Shown one piece after another: positions 57,772 through 64,000 of a stretch of DNA of 64,000 nt. Both the position numbers and the translations under genes were made by a program. The notes beneath the pieces are model-generated. The model did not search any database. It was not told the DNA's origin and saw only the letters and a list, made by a program, of their open reading frames with translations. The DNA is taken from positions 7,261,486-7,325,485 of the forward strand of contig NZ_CP022161.1 in the NCBI RefSeq assembly GCF_002214185.1, written 5' to 3'. The first letter of the stretch is position 1, and the number at the start of each line of letters is the position of its first letter. The DNA is from Streptomyces capitiformicae. Its GTDB lineage: Bacteria > Actinomycetota > Actinomycetes > Streptomycetales > Streptomycetaceae.

Positions 57772-58374
57772 CTACTGCGTGGCGGTACGTGTGGTGAGGT
57801 CCTCGTCCGTGATGGGGCGGACCACCCGGCAGGGGGTTCCGACCGCGACGGTCATCGGGGGAATGCTGCGACTGACGACGCTGCCGGCGCCGATGACCGA
57901 CCCGTATCCGATACGGACGCCGGGCAGGACCACCGCGTTGCTGCCGATCCACACCTTGTCCTCGATCACGATCGGATCCGAGAACCGCCCAAAGTCAGCG
58001 CGTCGCGAGGGGTGCACCGGGTGTCCCGTCGTGGTCAGTGTCACGCTGGGCGCGATCATGACACTGTTGCCTATGCGGATCTCCACGTCGTCCACGAACG
58101 TGAGGTTCACGTTCCCGAAAAAGTCGTCGCCGATGTGGACGTTGCTGCCGAACCCGGCGTGGAACGGCGGCAGCAGCACCGTGCGTTCACCGACCGAGCC
58201 GAAGATCGCGATGAGCAGCGATCGACGTTTCTCCGTTTCGTTCGGTGGTGTGTGGTTGTACTCGAAGATCTGCTCGGTGCGGCGCCGAGGGGCCAGGAAG
58301 GCCGCTTCCGACTCGGTGTAGACGAGTCCCTTGGCAATGCGGGCCAGGACTTCTTCCTCGTGAGCATGCGTCAC
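57772..58374 (-). CDS. Maltose/galactoside-type sugar O-acetyltransferase (LacA/Maa family)
   Basis: 200 residues. The N-terminal Mac domain ('VYTESEAAFLAPRRRTEQIF', 'NHTPPNETEKRRSLLIAIFG') precedes a left-handed beta-helix of hexapeptide repeats: 'GFGSNVHIGDDFFGNVNLTF', 'IRIGNSVMIAPSVTLTTTGH' (catalytic His), 'IVIEDKVWIGSNAVVLPGVR' and 'IGYGSVIGAGSVVSRSIP'. Transfers acetyl from acetyl-CoA to a sugar hydroxyl; trimeric in the family. GTG 58374 gives the family length; the frame extends further to an ATG at 58455. Confidence 0.88.
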   Translation of the reverse strand: MTHAHEEEVLARIAKGLVYTESEAAFLAPRRRTEQIFEYNHTPPNETEKRRSLLIAIFGSVGERTVLLPPFHAGFGSNVHIGDDFFGNVNLTFVDDVEIRIGNSVMIAPSVTLTTTGHPVHPSRRADFGRFSDPIVIEDKVWIGSNAVVLPGVRIGYGSVIGAGSVVSRSIPPMTVAVGTPCRVVRPITDEDLTTRTATQ

Positions 58375-58531
58375 AGCGGAACGCTCCCGTCGTTCAATCA
58401 CTTGGGCACAAGCTCGGCATGCCCCCGGTTGACAGTGCGTCAGGCATAAGATCATCTGACACTCGCAGAAGTCTGCCGCACCTCACCCCGCAGCCAAGCC
58501 CTTTCACCGAAGTCATTCGGAAGGTGATCAG

Positions 58532-58830
58532 TTAAAGCATTGCGGGGCGCCGCCACTCCCGTCCGAGGACATGGTGATCGAGGAAGTTCAGCATCGTTTC
58601 ATACTTGATGCGAAGGTGGTTCGGCGCCTTGAGCCGTTGGCCCTCGTCCGGGAAGTGCAGGAAGCTGACGGGCGTCCCGAGCCGCTGCAGATCGCTGTGC
58701 AGGCTCACTGCCTGGCCCATCGGGACGCGGTGGTCCTTGCCGCCGTGCACGATCAGTATCGGCGTGGTCACCTTCGCCGCGTGGAAGTGGGGCGAGTTGG
58801 CTTCGTACCGTTCGCGCTGCGTCCGTCGCC
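58532..58830 (-). pseudogene. C-terminal fragment of an S9 prolyl-oligopeptidase-like gene
   Basis: Reads 'ERYEANSPHFHAAKVTTPIL', 'VHGGKDHRVPMGQAVSLHSD' (Asp of the triad) and 'FPDEGQRLKAPNH', where the conserved catalytic His of EGH is Gln. The whole Ser-containing part is missing, replaced upstream by unrelated sequence at about 58,830. Non-functional. Confidence 0.7.
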
Positions 58831-58914
58831 GTGATCTTCCGGCCGCCTACCTCTACAAGACTTGGGCCAGCGCCGAACCTCGGAGGCGTTTGTCACCCAC
58901 GGTGGACAGCGCGT

Positions 58915-59832
58915 TCATCGGCGGATCGTTGCGATGAGGCGTCGCAGCGCGGCGTGGGCGGGTGGGCCCCAGGTGGCCTTGCCGCCGGGGCGGCCATGAA
59001 GGCCGGCCTCTCCGATGAGGGTGCCGCTGAGGGCTGTCAGCACCGCCCAGCCGCGGGCGCGGCGCAGGGTCGCGGCGTCCACCACCGGCTGGTAGGCGTC
59101 ATGGAAGCGGTCGGCGGCCGCGTCCGGCAGCAGTATCCAAGGGGCAGCGAGATCGCAGGCCGGATCGCCCGCGCAGAGGTCGCCGAAGTCGATCACGCCG
59201 CAGAAGGTGCCGTCCGCGGTGAGGACGTTGGCCGGATGCAGGTCGCCGTGGAGCCACAGCGCCGGGCCCGCCCACTCGGGCGCGGCAACGGCGTCTTCCC
59301 AGACCGCTCGGACGGCATCCGGTTCGGGGAGCAGCCCCAGCTCGATGGCCGAGGCGAACTGCTCGGCGAATTGCTCGGCATGGTCGGCCAGTGGCCCCCC
59401 GCGGCCACGGCCGACGGGCGCCCCGTCGGGGGCAGGTCGGTGAAGGGCTGTCAGGAAGGCGGCCAAGGTGCCGGCCGCCTCCGTGGCACGTGTGGCGGGA
59501 GCGCGGTCGGCGGGCGAGCCGGGCACCCAGGTGGTGACGATCCAGGGTCGCGGAAACCGCTCGGAGGGCTCGCCGAGGCGCTGTGGGACGGGAACGGGCA
59601 GGGGAAGGCGCGGGGAGAGAGCGGGTAGCCAGGCGTGCTCCTTGCGCAGCAGGGCGTCCGCGGACCGTGTCGCCCAGGGCAACCGGACGGCGAGGTCGTC
59701 GCCGAGCCGCCACAGCTGGTTGTCCCAGCCACGCGCGCCGAGCTTCAGGGGACGACCGGCCAGGTCCGGGTGCTGGTCGAGCAGCAGGTCCCGGACCAGA
59801 TCTGCGGTGATGTCGATCTCGGTATGGGTCAT
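58915..59832 (-). CDS. Aminoglycoside phosphotransferase-family kinase
   Basis: 305 residues of the APH/choline-kinase fold. The N-lobe has 'RGWDNQLWRLGDDLAVRLPW' (the ATP-binding Lys position is Arg in AVRLP), the C-lobe has the Brenner motif 'LWLHGDLHPANVLTADG' (catalytic Asp) and 'CGVIDFGDLCAGDPACDLA' (metal-binding Asp). It would phosphorylate a hydroxyl of an aminoglycoside, macrolide or metabolite. It is near, not inside, the putative aminosugar cluster. Monocistronic on the minus strand. Confidence 0.85.
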   Translation of the reverse strand: MTHTEIDITADLVRDLLLDQHPDLAGRPLKLGARGWDNQLWRLGDDLAVRLPWATRSADALLRKEHAWLPALSPRLPLPVPVPQRLGEPSERFPRPWIVTTWVPGSPADRAPATRATEAAGTLAAFLTALHRPAPDGAPVGRGRGGPLADHAEQFAEQFASAIELGLLPEPDAVRAVWEDAVAAPEWAGPALWLHGDLHPANVLTADGTFCGVIDFGDLCAGDPACDLAAPWILLPDAAADRFHDAYQPVVDAATLRRARGWAVLTALSGTLIGEAGLHGRPGGKATWGPPAHAALRRLIATIRR

Positions 59833-60071
59833 GCGGAGCCACGGTAGTCGGACGCTGACCCGGGCGTTTGGGACGCCCAGCGCTCAGTGCCGCTCACCAT
59901 CCTCACTTCCTGAACTGGGCACCGCACGGCAATGCCCATCGGCGCCTGGTTCCCCCTCGGCCGTCCTGCGAAGGGAGGAAGAGACACAGGCTGGCATCAT
60001 CGGTGCGGGCCAGGTTTGGTGGGGATTGCTTCCACGCCCCTTTCTTGGCGCCTGCCTTGCCGAGAGCCGCG

Positions 60072-60098
60072 GGCCGGTCGCCGCCCCTGGGCGACCGG
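60072..60098 (-). terminator. Terminator of the GH32 remnant
   Basis: GCCGGTCGCC-N7-GGCGACCGGC, perfect 10-bp stem, 20 bases past the GH32 stop. Confidence 0.65.
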
Positions 60099-60117
60099 CG
60101 CGCGGACCTGCGGCTTG

Positions 60118-60797
60118 TCACCGCCAGATGGACTTCAGCTGCCATGCCTGCATGTGGTCGAGGGTGGCGGTGCCGCCTTCGGCGAAGACCTCGACGCCGG
60201 TGCTGGAGGGGTCGGGGAAGATCTGGTCGGTGATCACCGCTTCGCCGTTGCCGCCGAAGACCTCGACGGACGACCAGTCGACGAGGATGCGCAGCTTGAC
60301 CTTGCCGTTCTTGGCCTTCAGGGGTGCGGTCTGGACGCCGGGGAAGGTGCTGTTGAAGTCCACGGCGCCGGAGTGGGTGCGGTCGACGTACAGCTCCTGG
60401 GTCGTGGTGTCGTAGCCGATGACGGTCTCCTCGCCGCCCGCGCCGGTGCGCGCCTTCAGGCCGAAGCGGTCGGCGTCCTTGAGGGAGAAGGTCGCCTCGA
60501 TGTCCAGGGCCTTGTTCCCGGCCGCGGGGCCGATCAGAGGCTTGGAGGTGTTCTTGACGGTGACGTCGGACGCCGTGATCGGGCGCTTGTTCCGGAGGGA
60601 CTCCAGGCTGCCCACCGGCTTGCTGGTCAGCCGGATCCGGCCGTTGATCGTGCGCAGTGCCATTTCCCGGGGAATGCTCTGCGCGCTGCGCCAGGGGGAG
60701 GTGGGGATGGACTGGCCGTAGTCCCAGTTGTTCATCCAGCCGATCATGTACCGCTTGCCGCCCGGGGCGTTCTCCCAGGACACCGCCGCGTAGTAGT
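60118..60797 (-). pseudogene. C-terminal half of a GH32 levanase/fructan hydrolase
   Basis: About 226 residues. 'DYYAAVSWENAPGGKRYMIG' and 'WMNNWDYGQSIPTSPWRSAQ' are the end of the five-bladed propeller; the rest is the C-terminal beta-sandwich ('LRILVDWSSVEVFGGNGEAV', 'FAEGGTATLDHMQAWQLKSI'). The nucleophile (WMNDPNG), RDP and EC motifs are upstream and missing: homology stops exactly where the 9-bp repeat array starts. The 3' end and terminator are intact. Confidence 0.85.
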
Positions 60798-60800
60798 CCC

Positions 60801-60881
60801 GCTGACCGCGCTGACCGCGCTGACCGCGCTGACCGCGCTGACCGCGCTGACCGCGCTGACCGCGCTGACCGCGCTGACCGC
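60801..60881. repeat. Nine perfect copies of a 9-bp tandem repeat
   Basis: GCTGACCGC repeated nine times without change. Read on the plus strand it encodes a repeating Ala-Asp-Arg tripeptide. It lies at the breakpoint between a truncated glycosidase and an ABC permease gene. Confidence 0.95.
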
Positions 60882-61125
60882 GTCGATGGAGCGGACTGGG
60901 GCGACCGGGCCGCTGATCGGGCTGAGCGTGCCGGTCGAGCTGACCGGGCCGCCGACCGTGCCGACCCGGCCGACAGTGCCGCTGACCAGGCCGACCGCGC
61001 TGATCGAGCCGATCGTACTGATCGAGTCGGCCGGGCCGACCGGGCAGCTGGCCCGGCCGACTGGACCGACCGGGCAGCTGACCGTGCGGAGCGGGCCGAC
61101 CGTGCCGATCCAGCCGATCGCGTCG
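60882..61125. repeat. Degenerate continuation of the repeat (GACCG/GCTGA-rich)
   Basis: About 245 bases of irregular 6-, 9- and 15-base units built from GACCG, GATCG and GCTGA, keeping the plus-strand frame open. Looks like older, diverged copies of the same array. No start codon with a ribosome binding site serves this frame. Confidence 0.7.
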
Positions 61126-61139
61126 CGAGGAGGACACCA

Positions 61140-62060
61140 ATGAAGACGACCGACACGCCTCCCCTCGACCCCGCCGAGGACGTGCCGCCCGTGGCTCAGG
61201 TGCCCGGCACGACCGTGCCGCCGGCGAAGGCCGGCGAGGGTACGTTCCTCAACGTCTTCTCGCACGGCATGCTCATCCTGTGGGCGTTCATGGTCGTCCT
61301 GCCGCTGCTGTGGGCGGTGATGACCTCGTTCAAGACGGACCGGGACATCTTCAGCTCGCCCTGGGCGCTGCCGGACTCGCTGCACTTCGAGAACTGGTCG
61401 CGTGCCTGGACCGAGGCGAACATGAGCGACTACTTCCTCAACACGGTGATCGTGGTGGGGTGCTCGCTCGTCGGCACCATGCTGCTGGGCTCCATGGCGG
61501 CGTACGTCCTCGCGCGCTTCGACTTCCCCGGGAACCGCTTCATCTACTTCCTCTTCATCGGAGGGATGAGCTTCCCGATCATCCTGGCGCTGGTCCCGCT
61601 GTTCTACGTCATGCAGAACCTCTCACTGCTGAACACACTGCCCGGGCTGATCCTGGTCTACATCGGGTACTCGCTGCCCTTCACGGTGTTCTTCATGACG
61701 GCCTTCTTCCGCACGCTGCCGACCTCGGTGGCGGAGGCGGCCTTCGTGGACGGCGCCTCGCACACCAGGACGTTCTTCCAGGTCATGCTGCCGATGGCCA
61801 AGCCCGGGCTGATCAGCATCAGCATCTTCAACTTCCTGGGGCAGTGGAACCAGTACATGCTGCCGACGGTGCTCAACACCGAACCCGACCGGAAGGTGCT
61901 CACCCAGGGCCTTGTCCAGCTGGCCGTCAGCCAGGGCTACAAGGGCGACTGGTCCGGCCTCTTCGCCGGGCTCGTGATGGCGATGCTGCCAGTGCTCGCC
62001 GCGTACATCGTCTTCCAGCGCCAGGTCGTGCAGGGGCTGACGGCGGGTGCGCTGAAATAA
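61140..62060 (+). CDS. ngcG: Carbohydrate ABC transporter permease (CUT1), NgcG-like
   Basis: 306-residue inner-membrane permease, six helices after a ~30-residue cytosolic tail. The EAA loop that docks the ATPase is 'SVAEAAFVDGASHTRTFFQV' followed by 'MLPMAKPGLISISIFNFLGQ'. The gene order permease-ROK-xylF is the same as in the S. coelicolor ngcEFG-rokB7-xylFGH region as I remember it, so this is probably the second permease for N-acetylglucosamine/chitobiose uptake. Its partners ngcE and ngcF are absent here, replaced by the repeat array. GAGGAGGACACCA precedes the ATG, so the gene can still be translated, but its promoter is lost or unknown. Confidence 0.8.
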   Translation: MKTTDTPPLDPAEDVPPVAQVPGTTVPPAKAGEGTFLNVFSHGMLILWAFMVVLPLLWAVMTSFKTDRDIFSSPWALPDSLHFENWSRAWTEANMSDYFLNTVIVVGCSLVGTMLLGSMAAYVLARFDFPGNRFIYFLFIGGMSFPIILALVPLFYVMQNLSLLNTLPGLILVYIGYSLPFTVFFMTAFFRTLPTSVAEAAFVDGASHTRTFFQVMLPMAKPGLISISIFNFLGQWNQYMLPTVLNTEPDRKVLTQGLVQLAVSQGYKGDWSGLFAGLVMAMLPVLAAYIVFQRQVVQGLTAGALK

Positions 62061-62255
62061 GACGCTGAAGCAAGACATTCCCGAACACGTCGTACACCGT
62101 TCCTCTTGTGGGGGAGCGGTGTACACACGTGTGCGCCTGCCCCCGGAAACGGTTCAACCTCTTGACGGGAGGCGACCCGAACGGCTCAGCTTAGAGTTCA
62201 CTAGTTGGACATAGACGGGGCCTCGTCGACGCGGCCCCGTGCGCAGGAGGTCGTC

Positions 62256-63455
62256 GTGGAGACTCCGGGGTCGCAGTCGTCGCTGCACCGAGCAAATCTC
62301 GAGCGCGTCGTCCGGGCGGTGCGCCTCGCCGGATCGCTCACCCAGGCCGAGATCGCCAGGACGACGGGCCTGTCCGCGGCCACCGTCTCCAATATCGTTC
62401 GGGAACTGAAGGACGGCGGAACGGTCGAGGTCACGCCCACGTCGGCGGGTGGCCGCCGGGCCCGCGCGGTCTCGCTCAGCGGAGACGCCGGGATTGTCAT
62501 CGGCGTCGACTTCGGGCACACGCATTTGCGCGTCGCGATCGGAAATCTGGCCCACCAGGTGCTCGCCGAGGAGGCCGAGCCGGTCGATGTGGACGCCTCC
62601 TCGACGCAGGGCTTCGACCGGGCGGAACAGCTGGTCAACCGCCTGGTCGACGCCATCGGAGTGGACCGTACGAAGATCGCGGGCGTCGGCCTCGGCGTGC
62701 CCGGCCCGATCGACGTGGAGTCCGGCACGCTGGGCTCCAGCGCCATCCTGCCGGGCTGGACCGGCACCAAGCCCGCCGCCGAGATGCGCGACCGCCTCGG
62801 TGTCCCGGTGCACGTGGACAACGACGCCAACCTCGGCGCCCTGGGCGAGCTGGTCTGGGGCAGCGGCCGCGGGGTGCGGGACCTGGCCTACATCAAGGTG
62901 TCCAGCGGCGTTGGGGCCGGACTGGTGATCGATGGCAAGATCTACAGAGGGCCGGGTGGCACGGCGGGAGAAATCGGTCATATTACTCTTGATGAGTCCG
63001 GCCCGGTCTGCCGTTGCGGCAACCGCGGCTGCCTGGAGACCTTCGCCGCCGCGCGCTATGTGCTGCCGCTCCTCCAGTCCAGCCACGGCACCGATCTGAC
63101 CATGGAGAGCGTCGTGCGGTTGGCGAGGGACGGGGACCCAGGCTGCCGCCGGGTGGTCGCCGACGTCGGCCGACACATCGGAAGTGGAGTCGCCAATCTC
63201 TGCAATCTGTTGAACCCCAGCCGCGTGGTCCTCGGTGGCGATCTCGCCGAGGCCGGAGAGCTGGTTCTCGGACCCATAAGGGAGTCGGTCGGCCGGTACG
63301 CGATCCCCAGTGCCGCGCGTCAACTCTCGGTGCTGCCAGGGGCACTTGGCGGTCGGGCGGAGGTCCTCGGGGCCCTCGCACTGGCCCTCAGTGAGATGGG
63401 TGATTCGACCCTGTTGGACGGGGCTTTGTCCACCGCCACCCCTGCCTTCACTTAG
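62256..63455 (+). CDS. rokB7: ROK-family repressor (RokB7-like)
   Basis: 399 residues. N-terminal winged helix: 'VVRAVRLAGSLTQAEIARTT' and GLSAATVSNIVREL. The ROK kinase-like part has 'IVIGVDFGHTHLRVAIGNL' (phosphate-1), 'GVGLGVPGPIDVESGTL', 'VHVDNDANLGALGELVWGSG', 'GTAGEIGHITLDESG' and the zinc-binding cysteines of 'CRCGNRGCLETFAAA'. In S. coelicolor the equivalent gene represses xylFGH in response to xylose; position directly before xylF supports the same role. GTG 62256 follows AGGAGG; an in-frame TTG lies 51 bases upstream. Confidence 0.88.
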   Translation: METPGSQSSLHRANLERVVRAVRLAGSLTQAEIARTTGLSAATVSNIVRELKDGGTVEVTPTSAGGRRARAVSLSGDAGIVIGVDFGHTHLRVAIGNLAHQVLAEEAEPVDVDASSTQGFDRAEQLVNRLVDAIGVDRTKIAGVGLGVPGPIDVESGTLGSSAILPGWTGTKPAAEMRDRLGVPVHVDNDANLGALGELVWGSGRGVRDLAYIKVSSGVGAGLVIDGKIYRGPGGTAGEIGHITLDESGPVCRCGNRGCLETFAAARYVLPLLQSSHGTDLTMESVVRLARDGDPGCRRVVADVGRHIGSGVANLCNLLNPSRVVLGGDLAEAGELVLGPIRESVGRYAIPSAARQLSVLPGALGGRAEVLGALALALSEMGDSTLLDGALSTATPAFT

Positions 63456-63497
63456 AGAACGAAACACGTCGTTGCCAAGCCGTTAAGGATTTACTTC

Positions 63498-63526
63498 TTG
63501 ACGTCGCACATGTGGCCGAGTTGACT
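63498..63526 (+). promoter_or_regulatory. Vegetative-type promoter of xylF
   Basis: TTGACG, 17-base spacer, TTGACT, in the 124-base gap between rokB7-like gene and xylF. Confidence 0.55.
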
Positions 63527-63538
63527 TTCGTTCACCTC

Positions 63539-63556
63539 GGCCGCAGCGCTGCGGCC
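63539..63556. promoter_or_regulatory. 18-bp perfect palindrome in xylF leader
   Basis: GGCCGCAGC followed immediately by GCTGCGGCC, located just after the expected transcription start and 24 bases before the xylF start codon. Candidate ROK operator or leader stem. Confidence 0.45.
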
Positions 63557-63579
63557 CGTGTCAGGGAGGCACAACCCAA

Positions 63580-64000
63580 ATGAACGCAAAGATGCGTAGA
63601 GTCGTGATCGGCGCCACGGCGGTTTCGCTGGCGCTCTCCGTGGCCGCCTGCGGCAAGGCCGGCGACGACAACTCGGACAGCGGCAGCACCAGCGGCTCGG
63701 ACAGCAAGTCCATTGGTCTGCTCCTGCCCGACACTGTCACCGCGCGCTACGAGAAGTTCGACAAGCCGTACTTCGAGGCCAAGGTCAAGGAGCTGTGCTC
63801 CGACTGTGACGTCCAGTACGCGAACGCTGCGGCCGACCCCACCAAGCAGGCCCAGCAGATGAGCACCATGGTGACCAAGGGCGTGAAGGTCATCGTGGTC
63901 TCCGCCCAGGACTCCGCCGCGATCAAGTCCTCCATCCAGTCCGCGGTGGACAAGGGCGTCAAGGTCGTCGCCTACGACCGTCTCGCCCAGGGCCCGGTCT
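63580..64000 (+). CDS. xylF: D-xylose ABC transporter substrate-binding lipoprotein (partial)
   Basis: N-terminal 140 residues of a sugar-binding lipoprotein. The signal peptide ends in a lipobox with the acylated Cys in 'SLALSVAACGKAGDD', followed by a Ser/Gly/Asp linker. The periplasmic-binding fold starts 'SIGLLLPDTVTARYEKFDKP', with 'VQYANAAADPTKQAQQMSTM' and 'VKVVAYDRLAQGPV' as in XylF (the YDRL segment contacts the sugar). AGGGAGG precedes the ATG. xylG and xylH are expected beyond the right edge. Confidence 0.88.
   Translation, partial: MNAKMRRVVIGATAVSLALSVAACGKAGDDNSDSGSTSGSDSKSIGLLLPDTVTARYEKFDKPYFEAKVKELCSDCDVQYANAAADPTKQAQQMSTMVTKGVKVIVVSAQDSAAIKSSIQSAVDKGVKVVAYDRLAQGPV

Noticed and set aside
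60801..61125. Tandem repeats as a CRISPR array
   Set aside because: Units are 9 bp with no spacers and no cas genes nearby.
60657..61139. Long plus-strand frame encoding Ala-Asp-Arg repeats in front of the permease
   Set aside because: The frame is open only because the 9-bp array is a multiple of three; it has no ribosome binding site or recognisable domain, and the permease has its own GAGGAGG and ATG at 61,140.
1..64000. tRNA, rRNA or riboswitch genes
   Set aside because: No T-loop/anticodon arrangement, rRNA segment or known riboswitch core was found by eye; a tRNAscan-SE/Rfam run would be decisive.

Overview
The window is high-GC actinobacterial DNA, almost certainly a Streptomyces chromosome arm next to the conserved core. 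The reasons are the codon bias, GTG/TTG starts, many 4-base ATGA/GTGA gene overlaps, rare TTA codons, several TetR-type regulators and a calerythrin-type EF-hand protein. The right edge (sugar ABC permease, ROK regulator, xylF) has the same order as the ngcG-rokB7-xylF segment I know from other streptomycetes. I see no tRNA, rRNA or CRISPR.

Left part (1-9 kb): a PaoABC/YagTSR-like molybdenum aldehyde oxidoreductase operon (leftward, running off the left edge) is divergent from its XdhC/PaoD-type chaperone, with a palindromic operator in the 46-bp gap. An MFS exporter, an LLM-class oxidoreductase and an NAD(P)-binding epimerase-like gene follow, then a TetR gene divergent from an NADPH:F420-reductase-like gene.

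Middle (9-35 kb): a catabolic region heavily eroded by insertion sequences (IS5-, IS630-, IS3-, IS110- and IS481-like). Intact genes include a thiolase/enoyl-CoA hydratase fusion, an ADP-forming acyl-CoA synthetase, two TetR regulators, an SDR, an aryl-alcohol-type zinc dehydrogenase, a membrane-anchored linalool dehydratase/isomerase-family protein and a coniferyl-type aldehyde dehydrogenase. Together they look like a pathway for terpene-type or similar alcohols. A second copy of parts of the pathway survives as fragments (truncated ADH, Ldi C-terminus). A near-palindromic 27-bp site lies in front of both the TetR gene and the aldehyde dehydrogenase operon. The 7.7-kb TetR/oxidoreductase pair has a decayed mirror-image paralogue at 32 kb with the same paired 14-bp operators. 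Frameshifted genes (Nramp, ALDH, SDR, TetR, oxidoreductase) are concentrated here.

36-55 kb: an intact, tightly coupled gene set that looks like an undescribed biosynthetic cluster. It holds a nucleotide-sugar dehydrogenase, a leftward operon (two Gfo/Idh dehydrogenases, an Ldh2-type reductase, an M20 hydrolase, a TIM-barrel sugar isomerase, an unknown protein) and a divergent rightward operon (two DegT aminotransferases, UbiA prenyltransferase, FAD oxidoreductase, two AMP ligases, a methyltransferase, a double-module CaiB CoA-transferase and a 35-residue ORF with a strong ribosome binding site). There is no PKS, NRPS, regulator or exporter. Three genes carry TTA codons, suggesting bldA control. 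The set suggests an aminosugar or aminocyclitol core that is prenylated, methylated and acylated.

55-64 kb: gene remnants, a lincosamide-type nucleotidyltransferase, a sugar O-acetyltransferase, an aminoglycoside phosphotransferase-like gene, a truncated GH32 fructanase ending exactly at a 9-bp tandem repeat, and then the conserved sugar-uptake region (ngcG-like, rokB7-like, xylF, which runs off the right edge).
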